This document shows positions 47,775-55,764 of a stretch of DNA of 64,000 nucleotides, one piece after another (within the stretch, counting starts at the first letter, position 1; the number at the start of each line of letters is the position of its first letter). The position numbers were made by a program, and so were the translations under genes. The DNA comes from Tissierella sp. (lineage in GTDB: Bacteria; Bacillota; Clostridia; Tissierellales; Tissierellaceae): assembly GCF_031460495.1 (NCBI RefSeq), contig NZ_JAVKTS010000003.1, positions 434,001 to 498,000 on the forward strand. Direction: 5' to 3'. The notes under the pieces were generated by a model. It made no database searches. It was not told the origin of the DNA and saw only the letters and a program-made list of their open reading frames with translations.

Positions 47775-48230
47775 TTATTCTTTAGCAAAAGAATAAAATA
47801 CATAGATATCAAGCTCTTCTTCCATTCTATATCCAGCTTTTAAAAAAGCCTTTACTGAACCTATATTGTCCTTTTTTACTTTACCTATTAATAAACTAGA
47901 TTTATATATATCTTTTATTAGTTTTAATAAATTTGTTGCATGACCTTTTCCTCTATGCTCTTTAGCAATATTATAGTTAATTACATAAGTATTACTTTCT
48001 ATTTTATCTAGTCTAATCAATCCAACTTTATCACCGTAAGCCTTAAATAGATAAATGATTGAATCATTTGATTCAATCTTGTTTTTAAACCACTCTTTAT
48101 GATCTTCATATTTTATTGGTTTAGAATTAAATGAATTCAACCTAACATCCTTATCATTTGCCCATTTAAATACCAGATCACAGTCATTATTTGTAGCATG
48201 TATTAATTCATAATTACTAATGTCTACCAT
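47775..48230 (-). CDS. pseH: PseH-type GNAT N-acetyltransferase
   Basis: 151 residues from ATG 48230 (AAGGAG nine bases upstream; the frame open to 48257 includes the end of pseF). GNAT fold with the acetyl-CoA loop YNIAKEHRGKGHATNLL and the downstream VKKDNIGSVKAFLKAGYRMEEEL. In the pathway it acetylates the 4-amino group made by PseC. The assignment to PseH rests on its place between pseF and pseI as well as the fold. Confidence 0.88.
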   Translation of the reverse strand: MVDISNYELIHATNNDCDLVFKWANDKDVRLNSFNSKPIKYEDHKEWFKNKIESNDSIIYLFKAYGDKVGLIRLDKIESNTYVINYNIAKEHRGKGHATNLLKLIKDIYKSSLLIGKVKKDNIGSVKAFLKAGYRMEEELDIYVFYSFAKE

Positions 48231-48256
48231 ATTAATTTTCTCCTTATTACTTAACA

Positions 48257-48988
48257 CTAAACCTTTTTCTGCTCAATATGTGCATTTATACTAAATAGCT
48301 CTGGCTTTCTTTCAAATAACTCTATTATGTCCTTAAGGTAAAAATCGTGCTGTCCTTTATACAGTTCTTCATATACCATAGATATCAGTTCAAAATCCTC
48401 TTCTGTGTCTAAAGTCCATCTATATTTTGAATAATCTATATCATTTTTATAGTAAAATATATTATTACTATTTTCGTAGATATAAGGAGTCACATGCTCT
48501 CTTTGATGCTTTTTATTAGCTTCATTGTAGGCTATTTCTAGTTGTTTAAATGAAAATACCTCTGTGTCTAGTCCTCTTGGATATGTCCTTTGAGTTAAAT
48601 CAGAACCTGCATTAGTTACTAAATCATATTTATTGTTTTTATAAAGCTCTATTATCTCATCAACTATTATTGGGTCTATTAATGGACAATCTGATGTTAT
48701 TCTTACCACTATATCTGCTTTGTTTTCTTTTGCTGCATAGTAATATCTTGATAGTACATCATCTTCTGATCCTCTATAATACTTAACCCCTAATCTATTT
48801 GTCTCATATACTATTGCATCATCGTCTACTTTAGTTGTTGTAGCTGTAATAATTTCATCCACTAACTTAGATTGTCCTACTCTTGAAATTACATGTTCTA
48901 GTATAGTTTTATCCCCAACTTTCTTCATGACTTTACCTGGTAATCTAGTTGACCCCATTCTTGCTTGGATTATTGCTACTATTTTCAT
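48257..48988 (-). CDS. pseF: Cytidylyltransferase, PseF-type (CMP-pseudaminic acid synthesis)
   Basis: 243 residues. N-terminal nucleotide-binding motif AIIQARMGSTRLPGKVMKKVGDKTILEHVI, then VRITSDCPLIDP and a C-terminal YRWTLDTEEDFELI, the SpsF/PseF cytidylyltransferase family. It should activate pseudaminic acid with CTP, giving the donor used by the Maf glycosyltransferase at 51.4 kb. It starts eight bases after the pseC stop. SpsF-type enzymes also serve spore-coat polysaccharide, but the complete pse set makes the flagellar role more likely. Confidence 0.88.
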   Translation of the reverse strand: MKIVAIIQARMGSTRLPGKVMKKVGDKTILEHVISRVGQSKLVDEIITATTTKVDDDAIVYETNRLGVKYYRGSEDDVLSRYYYAAKENKADIVVRITSDCPLIDPIIVDEIIELYKNNKYDLVTNAGSDLTQRTYPRGLDTEVFSFKQLEIAYNEANKKHQREHVTPYIYENSNNIFYYKNDIDYSKYRWTLDTEEDFELISMVYEELYKGQHDFYLKDIIELFERKPELFSINAHIEQKKV

Positions 48989-48996
48989 AATTATTC

Positions 48997-50187
48997 CTAC
49001 TTTCTATAGTAATTAATAATCTTATGAATTCCATTTATTACATCTTCCACATCCTCATCTGTCATTGCTGGGAAAAGTGGTATCGTAAACATTGAATTAT
49101 ACAATTCTTCTGCCTTAGGGCATATCCCTTTTTCATATCCTAACTTTTGATAATATGGATGCCAATATACAGGGATATAGTGCACATTTAATCCTATATT
49201 TTCTGCTGAAAGAGCATTATATATTTCTTTCCTATCTACTTTCAGTTTGGATAAATCAAGTTTTAGAACATATAGATGGTTTACTGTATCTGAGAAATCA
49301 GCATTTCTTTGAATTATAAGTCCATCTAATTTTCTAAAAGCTTCGTTATATCTATTTACTATCTCTTTTCTCCTTTGAATAAAGCAATCTAGTTTGTTCA
49401 TTTGACTTATACCTAATGCTGCTTGAAAATCAGTCATTCTATAGTTGAATCCTAAATCTAATTGTTCGTAATACCAACTTCCACCGTCTTTATTTTCAAG
49501 TTGATTTATGTCTCTAGTGATTCCATGAGATCGAAAATTAATTAGTTTCTTATAGTATTCTTCATTATTTGTTGTTATAATTCCACCTTCACCAGTTGTT
49601 ATGGTTTTTACTGGATGAAAGCTAAACATAGTCATATCAGCTTGACTACCTACCCTAGTTCCCTTATATTTAGTTCCTAGGGAATGTGCTCCGTCCTCTA
49701 TAATCACTATGCCTTTATCTTTTACTAAATCTTTAATAGCATCTATATCTACGGCTTGTCCCGTGTAATCTACTGGTATTATTGCCTTGGTTTTATCTGT
49801 TATCTTTTTTTCTATTTCTCTTACATCAATATTAAATGTATCTGAATCTATATCCACAAATACAGGAGTTCCACCCATATATAATACGCAGTTTGCTGAT
49901 GCTGCAAAAGTAATTGGTGTAGTTACAACCTCATCACCTTCTCCAATTCCTGCAGCATAACATGCTCCATGTAAAGCAGCTGTACCATTTGAAAATGCTA
50001 CTGCATATTTAGCACCTACATAATTAGCTATTATTTCTTCAAATTCCTTTACTTTTGGTCCTGTTGTTAGAAAATCAGATTTTAATACCTCAATTACAGC
50101 AAAACAATCTTCATCATCTATACATTGTTTTGCATATGGTAATAATTTGTTTCTAACAGACATTCCACCTAATATTGCTGGTTTCAT
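48997..50187 (-). CDS. pseC: PseC-type UDP-sugar aminotransferase
   Basis: 396 residues from ATG 50187, seven bases after GGAGG; the ATG at 50193 is too close to that site. PLP-dependent DegT/DnrJ/EryC1 enzyme. SNGTAALHGACYAAGIGEGDEVVTTPITFAASAN and the PLP lysine in TMFSFHPVKTITTGEGGI are visible, followed by NYRMTDFQAALG. It aminates C4 of the PseB product, the second pathway step. Confidence 0.93.
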   Translation of the reverse strand: MKPAILGGMSVRNKLLPYAKQCIDDEDCFAVIEVLKSDFLTTGPKVKEFEEIIANYVGAKYAVAFSNGTAALHGACYAAGIGEGDEVVTTPITFAASANCVLYMGGTPVFVDIDSDTFNIDVREIEKKITDKTKAIIPVDYTGQAVDIDAIKDLVKDKGIVIIEDGAHSLGTKYKGTRVGSQADMTMFSFHPVKTITTGEGGIITTNNEEYYKKLINFRSHGITRDINQLENKDGGSWYYEQLDLGFNYRMTDFQAALGISQMNKLDCFIQRRKEIVNRYNEAFRKLDGLIIQRNADFSDTVNHLYVLKLDLSKLKVDRKEIYNALSAENIGLNVHYIPVYWHPYYQKLGYEKGICPKAEELYNSMFTIPLFPAMTDEDVEDVINGIHKIINYYRK

Positions 50188-50220
50188 TTTCATTCCTCCA
50201 GTATTATACTTTCTGCTAAG

Positions 50221-51225
50221 CTACTTTAGTTTCTGTATCCTTTGTCTTAAATCCTCAATACTAATCCACTCATTATTTGTTTCTGAATTATATTCAAATC
50301 CATCTTCTATAGGCTTTCCACCATCCGTAAAAAATCGTTCCGAATTCCACCAATCAAAATGTGGATATACTATATAATGGTTTTTATATTCGTAAGTCAT
50401 CCTTGAATCATCTTTTGTTACCATTACTTCGTGTAACTTTTCGCCTTCTCTAATACCTATTTCTTTCAATTTGCAATCTGATAACATTGCCTTAGCTAAG
50501 TCTGTTATCTTAAATGACGGAATTTTAGAAATATAAGTCTCTCCACCTTTTGATTCTTCTAAAGCCTTAAATACTAACTCTACTCCATCTTCAAGAGTAA
50601 TCCAAAACCTTGTCATTCTAAAATCTGTAATTGGAAGTTCTTTTTCTCCTCTATCAATAAGCTCTTGGAAGAAGGGAATAACAGACCCCCTGCTACCTGC
50701 TACATTACCATACCTTACTACTGAAAATATTGTACCTTTGTCTCCAGAATATGCATTGGCAGATATGAATAGCTTATCAGATACCAGTTTTGTTCCACCA
50801 TAAAGGTTAATTGGGTTTACTGCTTTATCTGTCGATAAGGCTACTACTTTTTTTACTCCTGTATCTAATGCTGCATCTACTATATTTTGTGCCCCATGTA
50901 TGTTTGTCTTAATTGCTTCAAAAGGATTGTATTCACAAGCAGGAACCTGTTTCATTGCTGCTGCATGAATTACATAGTCAACTCCCTTAAAAGCTCTATA
51001 GAGTCTTTCTCTATCTCTTACATCCCCTATAAAAAATCTTAGTTTTCCTTGCTGCTCTTTGGTTAATTTAGATGCAAATAATTTTCTAACTACATCTTGC
51101 TTAAATTCATCTCTTGAATATATAATAACTCTAGAAGGATTATATCTTTCAAATATCATCTCGATAAACTTTTTTCCAAATGAACCTGTACCACCTGTAA
51201 TTAGTATTGACTTGTCATTTAACAT
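50221..51225 (-). CDS. pseB: UDP-GlcNAc 4,6-dehydratase (inverting), PseB
   Basis: 334 residues from ATG 51225 (GGAG six bases upstream). Short-chain dehydrogenase fold: NADP-binding ILITGGTGSFGKKF, then IHAAAMKQVPACEYNPFEAIKTNIHGAQN, in which MKQVP carries the catalytic lysine variant typical of PseB/FlaA1. It performs C4 oxidation, C6 dehydration and C5 epimerisation of UDP-GlcNAc, the entry step. First gene of the operon; promoter at 51287-51315. Confidence 0.94.
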   Translation of the reverse strand: MLNDKSILITGGTGSFGKKFIEMIFERYNPSRVIIYSRDEFKQDVVRKLFASKLTKEQQGKLRFFIGDVRDRERLYRAFKGVDYVIHAAAMKQVPACEYNPFEAIKTNIHGAQNIVDAALDTGVKKVVALSTDKAVNPINLYGGTKLVSDKLFISANAYSGDKGTIFSVVRYGNVAGSRGSVIPFFQELIDRGEKELPITDFRMTRFWITLEDGVELVFKALEESKGGETYISKIPSFKITDLAKAMLSDCKLKEIGIREGEKLHEVMVTKDDSRMTYEYKNHYIVYPHFDWWNSERFFTDGGKPIEDGFEYNSETNNEWISIEDLRQRIQKLK

Positions 51226-51286
51226 AATTATCTCCACCCTTTATATTGCAATATTTATCAAAGTTTTTTATTTCCTTTATATTGCT

Positions 51287-51315
51287 TCTATACTTGTAGT
51301 GCATCTATCTATCAA
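51287..51315 (-). promoter_or_regulatory. Likely sigma-A promoter of the pse-fliB operon
   Basis: Minus strand TTGATA (51310-51315), 17 bases, TATAGA (51287-51292), giving a leader of about 55 bases before pseB. Confidence 0.55.
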
Positions 51316-51413
51316 TAAATCATTTAACTGTCTATAATAATAATTATTACTTATTATCGATCATATAATAGGTTGCTTACTATTTTTTTGATTATTTCCT
51401 TTATAAATCATAT

Positions 51414-53231
51414 CTAAAAGAGAGCTTCTATCTCTCTTTCTTCAACAGCCTCTAATGAAACATCTAGAAGTTCATTTATATTTTCATATTGTATTTTTAA
51501 TCCAATTAGTAGCCTTTTCCTTTTCTCTAATGCATCTTCTATCTTATCTAATGCATTGTAGGTTCCAATTGTAATGGCTTCTCGATATAAATTACCAATC
51601 TCTTCAATAAAACCCTTATAAAAATCTGTTTTTTCCAATTCTTTAGTCTTATTAATTATCTTATTAAAATCACTCTTAAAGTCTTTTTTATAATGCTGAT
51701 TTATCAAATTAGTTAATAAATCAATTCTTTCATTTGATATTTTTATACATTTCCTTAATTCTACATTATATTTATTCATAAGCTTATCATATTCTTTTTT
51801 ATCAACTTCAACTTCATATTCAAATAAAGAATTAAGTTTATTTTCTATATCATATTCTCTTGTTAAAAATTCATCTATAGCTTCCTGAAAACTCATATTT
51901 GGAATACCTTTTATAGGCAGTCCCCCTTCTGTACAATTATATATGCCTTTATTTATCTGATTATATTCAATATAATCTTCAAACCAAATTTTAAAGTTCA
52001 AAAAAGCGTCTTTAGTATATACTTTTTTCCCATAAATATCAACTTCCTGTATATATCCATTTTCAGTATTAATATGATTTTGGTGAATTGCACCATCTGC
52101 ATACAATTTTTCTCTTGTATAGCATAAATCTTGACCTAAAAATATAATACATGATGATTCAAGCCATACTGCAAAATCAAGTGCCAAATTCGCTACTGAA
52201 CCTCCAGTTAAAAATTTATTTGTTTTTATGTTCATCTTTTCGCAAATATTGTTCATATAAGTATCAGAATGTAATGTTAACCACATCTTATTTCCAGTAT
52301 AATCTAGCAATGATTCGTAATAAACAACATTATTATATAAAAATAATGGTCTATGGTTTTTTAGATTTTTGAATATTTCTCCTTCAGATTTATTTCCATC
52401 AATCCCCATTATTATATGTGGTTGTATATTATTACTTTCTAATATATTTGCAGATGAACCTACTACCAATATAATCGCTCTTTCCTTTATATCATTTAGC
52501 AAGTTGATATTTTTTTCTAAAGAAGGCCCAGCTGAAACAATGACAACAGGCACACCTTTTAATTTATCTTTTAATCTGTCAACAACATCGTATTCTTTTA
52601 TGAATTTCATATTTCTCAATATGTTATAAATCCATCTTTTCGAACTTACTATTTCTGTAAACAAATTACCTTCTATTGTCATAACTAAAGAACTTAACTC
52701 TTTATATATGCTATCTATATAATCTTCATATAAATTATTATATTTAGAACTATGAGTAAAATATAAGTTTTTTATCTTATTGTTTTTTACATAGTGTTCA
52801 ATTAAATGTCTTATAGTATATTTATCTTTATTAATAATAAAAACTATATTTTCCTTATTTAGGTAATCTGAATAATCTTTAATCTTTAAAGATTGAATGA
52901 AAATATCTAATTTTGGTTCTATTATAATAATCTTTTTATCAGGAAACCTTTCTAATAAAAAATCTAAATAGTATCCTAATCCCAATCCAAATATTACTAT
53001 AGTATCTTCTTCTTTTAAATCTATTCCTTCTACCCATGCAGCTGATTCCCTCAAAGGATTGTATTTACTATGTAAGTAAACTTTATTATCTATCAAGATG
53101 TTGAAACTTTTATCTTTATTTTCTACTAATTTATATTTTTTATCAATCATCTCATCCATATTATATTCATCAATTTCTTTATATAAATCAAAATAATACA
53201 TTTTTAGTTGATCTAAGTTTTTTATATACAA
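51414..53231 (-). CDS. Maf family motility-associated glycosyltransferase
   Basis: 605 residues. Maf proteins transfer pseudaminic or legionaminic acid from CMP onto flagellin Ser/Thr residues before export. Seen: an N-terminal Rossmann-like region (TIVIFGLGLGYYLDFLLERFPDKKIIIIEPKLDIF, about 75-110), the central DUF115 domain (GVPVVIVSAGPSLEKNINLLNDI, then PHIIMGIDGNKSEGEIF and FLTGGSVANLALDFAVWLESSCIIFLGQDLCYTREKLYADG), and a helical C-terminus. TTG start after GAGGTG. It lies between the pse operon, which makes its donor, and flagellin, its expected target. Confidence 0.9.
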   Translation of the reverse strand: MYIKNLDQLKMYYFDLYKEIDEYNMDEMIDKKYKLVENKDKSFNILIDNKVYLHSKYNPLRESAAWVEGIDLKEEDTIVIFGLGLGYYLDFLLERFPDKKIIIIEPKLDIFIQSLKIKDYSDYLNKENIVFIINKDKYTIRHLIEHYVKNNKIKNLYFTHSSKYNNLYEDYIDSIYKELSSLVMTIEGNLFTEIVSSKRWIYNILRNMKFIKEYDVVDRLKDKLKGVPVVIVSAGPSLEKNINLLNDIKERAIILVVGSSANILESNNIQPHIIMGIDGNKSEGEIFKNLKNHRPLFLYNNVVYYESLLDYTGNKMWLTLHSDTYMNNICEKMNIKTNKFLTGGSVANLALDFAVWLESSCIIFLGQDLCYTREKLYADGAIHQNHINTENGYIQEVDIYGKKVYTKDAFLNFKIWFEDYIEYNQINKGIYNCTEGGLPIKGIPNMSFQEAIDEFLTREYDIENKLNSLFEYEVEVDKKEYDKLMNKYNVELRKCIKISNERIDLLTNLINQHYKKDFKSDFNKIINKTKELEKTDFYKGFIEEIGNLYREAITIGTYNALDKIEDALEKRKRLLIGLKIQYENINELLDVSLEAVEEREIEALF

Positions 53232-53401
53232 TTAAAACACCTCTTTTAATCTACATGTTTTTTATAATCTTACTTCAGATATTCAGGTTATGGTAATCTA
53301 TTAATGGCTCTCAACATTTAATATAACATTTCATCTTCCATATTTATATGTTTTAACTACTAAATATTGTAGAATTTAATTCTTTAAGTTTATTTATTGT
53401 A

Positions 53402-54031
53402 TCAATTGAGATTGGAAGAACTATCATTTTTATTGACTAGATTTAATAGTTTGGTTGCCATTTCTTTGAAAATTGTTGCAATCTCATATGATAATATATC
53501 TGCTATAGAGACATTATCACCATTAGATAGCGAATCTTCAAAATCTCCTAATATTGATTTAAGAGAAAACACCTCTTTTGCATATAGATTCCAATCTTTA
53601 TAACTCAATACAACATCTTTTAATCTTTCATCTTGATCTATAAAAGAAAAAGTATTTATTACCCAGCTAATTCCACCTAGTAGATCTTCTAAATCCTTCC
53701 AAGATTCTTGATTAGGATTTTTGTAAAAGCTGTTAGCTAAATTATCTATAAGTTCTGGAGTTCTTTCTAGGTATTCTAACGCAGAATTCAATATATCATC
53801 TACTAATTCTTTATAAGTAGATGATATTACTTCCACCTTGTCAATTACCCTAATATTATCTAAGAAATATCCATAGTAGTCCTCAAACACTTCATATTCA
53901 TCTACTACTATATGACTTAGCACTTTAGATGATTTAGCGATTATAGTATCTATTTCATTTAGTATATTATCAATCTCATCTTTATTGTTTTCATATTCCA
54001 AAATTTGATTTTCTATGTAAATTTTCAACAT
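53402..54031 (-). CDS. Unknown protein of the sigma-D (flagellar) regulon, 209 aa
   Basis: I do not recognise the family. The 209 residues are acidic and mostly helical, with no signal peptide, membrane segment or cysteines, and end in an Asn/Ser-rich tail. Helices such as NNKDEIDNILNEIDTIIAKSSKVLSHIVVDEY and EDLLGGISWVINTFSFID suggest a helical-bundle chaperone or adaptor. The gene is preceded by a near-perfect sigma-D promoter (54060-54086) with a 20-base leader and GGGGG ribosome site. It sits between Maf and flagellin. I infer a late flagellar role, perhaps in handling flagellin or its glycosylation; nothing in the sequence proves it. Confidence 0.75.
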   Translation of the reverse strand: MLKIYIENQILEYENNKDEIDNILNEIDTIIAKSSKVLSHIVVDEYEVFEDYYGYFLDNIRVIDKVEVISSTYKELVDDILNSALEYLERTPELIDNLANSFYKNPNQESWKDLEDLLGGISWVINTFSFIDQDERLKDVVLSYKDWNLYAKEVFSLKSILGDFEDSLSNGDNVSIADILSYEIATIFKEMATKLLNLVNKNDSSSNLN

Positions 54032-54059
54032 AATACCCCCATTCTTTTCTATGTATATA

Positions 54060-54086
54060 TTATCGACAGAATTTGATATATATTTA
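54060..54086 (-). promoter_or_regulatory. Sigma-D promoter of the unknown 209-aa gene
   Basis: Minus strand TAAA (54083-54086), exactly 15 bases, GTCGATAA (54060-54067). Same one-mismatch form of the flagellar consensus as the flaG promoter. Confidence 0.78.
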
Positions 54087-54198
54087 TATAATACCTCATT
54101 TTAGTATATCATGACAATTAAATATGAAGATATTTGCTGAATAAATATACTAATATGATATAATAAAACTAGAACCTTTGTTTGATGGAGGTGATAAT

Positions 54199-54380
54199 GT
54201 GACTATCTTATTTACCGATGAAATGGTAAATATAATAAGAACTGAATATCCTGATTCAGATAATGAAATAGTATCTAATAGGTTGGGAATTTATTTCGAT
54301 ATGCTTTAAGATATAAAGCTTCTAGATTAGATATTAAAAAGCGATATGTTTATGAAAGAATATTATTAGGATACTGCTAA
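54199..54380 (+). pseudogene. Small gene broken by a frameshift
   Basis: A plus-strand reading frame with a good promoter (extended -10 TGATATAAT at 54156-54164) and GGAGG starts at GTG 54199. It codes VTILFTDEMVNIIRTEYPDSD and stops at TAA 54307 after 36 codons. A second frame overlapping at about 54290 continues RYALRYKASRLDIKKRYVYE to TAA 54380. One inserted or lost base near 54290-54300 would join them into a protein of about 60 residues. Family not recognised. It is the only plus-strand gene within the flagellar block and lies beside the intron-bearing flagellin, so it may be a remnant of an inserted element. A sequencing error cannot be excluded. Confidence 0.5.
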
Positions 54381-54445
54381 AACCTTACGAGAACTTATTA
54401 CGGATTGTATAATAAAGTTCAAAGGATGAAAGAAAACGGCCTAAT

Positions 54446-54477
54446 TTAAAAACCAGAGGAAAATCCTCTGGTTTTAG
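54446..54477 (-). terminator. Terminator after the flagellin 3' exon
   Basis: AAAACCAGAGGA and TCCTCTGGTTTT around a short A/T loop, ending in a U run on the minus strand. It lies 25 bases beyond the stop of the second flagellin tail, which places that tail inside the flagellin transcript. Confidence 0.82.
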
Positions 54478-54500
54478 TTTGTCTCTTGAGACTTGTAAAA

Positions 54501-54545
54501 TTATCTTAATAATTGTAATACAGTTTGAGGTGCTTGGTTTGCTTG
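54501..54545 (-). CDS. Flagellin 3' exon (alternative C-terminal tail used after splicing)
   Basis: 15 codons encoding QANQAPQTVLQLLR and TAA, the standard flagellin C-terminus. It has no start codon of its own and begins exactly at the predicted 3' splice site of the group I intron. Joined in phase to ...STAMLA at 54916 it restores a 270-residue flagellin. Compared with the tail encoded before the intron's IGS, it differs at three residues (A/S, N/F, A/N) and has four synonymous changes. Confidence 0.75.
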   Translation of the reverse strand, partial: QANQAPQTVLQLLR

Positions 54546-54915
54546 CGGACCATCGTGTATGTTTCCATATACGCCAGACTATATCTTCAACCAAAATTTG
54601 ATCTGGTTGTTGGGTACTTCGGGGGCACTCTCTCCCCTACGGACTTCATCACCGTACAATTATTTAATGTCTTAGGTGGTATATCCTAGTCGTTGAACCT
54701 TCTCCAACCTTTCAGTACAGGAACTCGGCTGCTGATTGTCCAATCTAACTAATTTTCAGACCTTCACGATTACCCTTTCGGATTGCGTTGTGGTTTAGTT
54801 AGCTTAAGGAGGTTCCAGCAATTCACCCAATTTGCTCTCAAAGATTACTCTCTGAAGGACCCTATTTCCATTATCTTAACAATTGTAGAACTGTTTGAGG
54901 ATTTTGGAAGGATTG
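54546..54915 (-). ncRNA. Group I self-splicing intron in the flagellin gene, 370 nt, no ORF
   Basis: Minus strand core elements in order: P AATTGCTGGAA (54823-54813), Q AATCAGCAGCCGAG (54737-54724), R GTTCAACGACTAG (54698-54686), S AAGATATAGTCT (54587-54576). P pairs with Q (P4) and ACGACTA with TAGTC (P7). P9 is an eight-position stem with a GAAA loop (54573-54554). GG after S pairs with CC before the last base (P9.0), placing omega-G at 54546. P2 is TCAGAG/CTTTGA. P1 pairs exon GGCU plus intron CAAU with AUAGGGUC (54865-54858), giving the required U-G at the 5' splice site after 54916. The P1 loop contains the alternative flagellin tail and stop. No homing endonuclease is encoded. Confidence 0.88.
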
Positions 54916-55683
54916 AGCCAACATAGCAGTTGAAGCTTGTTGTAATATGCTATTCTTTGTTTGCTCCATCATTTCTTTTGCCATATCTACGTCTCTTATT
55001 CTTGATTCTGCAGCTTGGATATTTTCTGAAGCATTATCTAAATTCTTGATTGTATGCTCTAATCTATTTTGATTTGCTCCAAGTTTTGATCTTTCAGCAG
55101 ATACAAGTTTGATTGCAGCATCTACTTTAGCTATAGCACTAGCAGCACTACCATGTGATGCTATTACAAGAGCATTTACACTTAATTTAGCAGCTTTCAT
55201 AGTTGATATTTTTAATGTCATACTTACGCCTTTATCAGCACCTATTTGGAATTTTACAGATGTAAGTGTACCATCTAATAAAACCTTCTCATTAAATGTA
55301 GTTTTTTCGGCTATTCTATCAATCTCTTTTACTAATTCAGTCATCTCATTTGCTAGCGCTGTTCTATCAACTGCAACGTTAGTATCATTAGCTGCTTGAA
55401 CGGATAATTCTCTCATTCTTTGTAGGATTGAGTGAGTTTCATCTAATGCACCTTCTGCAGTTTGAATCATAGAAATAGCATCTTGTGAATTCTTTGAAGC
55501 CATATTAAGTCCTCTAACTTGCGCTCTCATTTTTTCGGAGATTGATAGTCCTGCTGCGTCATCTCCTGCTCTGTTTATTCTGTAACCTGATGATAATTTC
55601 TCCATTGATTTAGCTCCACCAGTGTTAGCTAATCCTAATTGTCTGTGTGTGTTCATTGCCATTAAATTGTTATTAATTCTCAT
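54871..55683 (-). CDS. hag: Flagellin (unspliced form; 5' exon is 54916-55683)
   Basis: 270 residues, a short flagellin with D0/D1 domains and little variable centre. N-terminus MRINNNLMAMNTHRQLG with LSSGYRINRAGDDAAGLSISEKMRAQVRGL; C-terminal coiled part AAESRIRDVDMAKEMMEQTKNSILQQASTAMLA. Unspliced mRNA ends in QSFQNPQTVLQLLR and a stop inside the intron. Splicing at 54916/54545 gives QANQAPQTVLQLLR, also 270 residues. AAGGAGG precedes the ATG. The leader has two CsrA-type sites and a sigma-D promoter at 55781-55807. Exported by the flagellar type III system with FliS; likely glycosylated by Maf and methylated by FliB. Confidence 0.96.
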   Translation of the reverse strand: MRINNNLMAMNTHRQLGLANTGGAKSMEKLSSGYRINRAGDDAAGLSISEKMRAQVRGLNMASKNSQDAISMIQTAEGALDETHSILQRMRELSVQAANDTNVAVDRTALANEMTELVKEIDRIAEKTTFNEKVLLDGTLTSVKFQIGADKGVSMTLKISTMKAAKLSVNALVIASHGSAASAIAKVDAAIKLVSAERSKLGANQNRLEHTIKNLDNASENIQAAESRIRDVDMAKEMMEQTKNSILQQASTAMLAQSFQNPQTVLQLLR

Positions 55684-55690
55684 TATTTAT

Positions 55691-55724
55691 TCCTCCTTGA
55701 TTTTTGTTGTTGGCATCCTTGCCA
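55691..55724 (-). promoter_or_regulatory. Two CsrA-binding sites in the flagellin leader
   Basis: Minus strand: hairpin TGGCA-AGGA-TGCCA (55711-55724) displays GGA in its loop and contains CAAGGATG, matching the CsrA consensus core CARGGAUG. The second GGA, in CAAGGAGG (55691-55699), is the ribosome site itself. This is the two-site arrangement by which CsrA blocks hag translation in B. subtilis. fliW-csrA lie 1.9 kb upstream in the same orientation. Confidence 0.75.
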
Positions 55725-55764
55725 CAATTTTTTAAGTCTTTTTATCCTTTTGGCCAAAGGTTTT

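Noticed and set aside
51330-51366. GATCGATAA upstream of pseB as a sigma-D promoter
   Set aside because: Only TAAG at a 14-base spacing and a 6/8 -10 match, weaker than the four accepted sites.
54501-54545. Second flagellin C-terminus as a leftover of a deleted duplicate flagellin gene
   Set aside because: It begins exactly at the predicted 3' splice site, is in phase with the 5' exon, and is followed by the terminator. A random deletion remnant would not be so exact.
54385-54594. Minus-strand ORF of 69 codons overlapping the end of the flagellin region
   Set aside because: It lies inside the group I intron core and reads the flagellin tail out of phase; it has no ribosome site and no protein-like composition.
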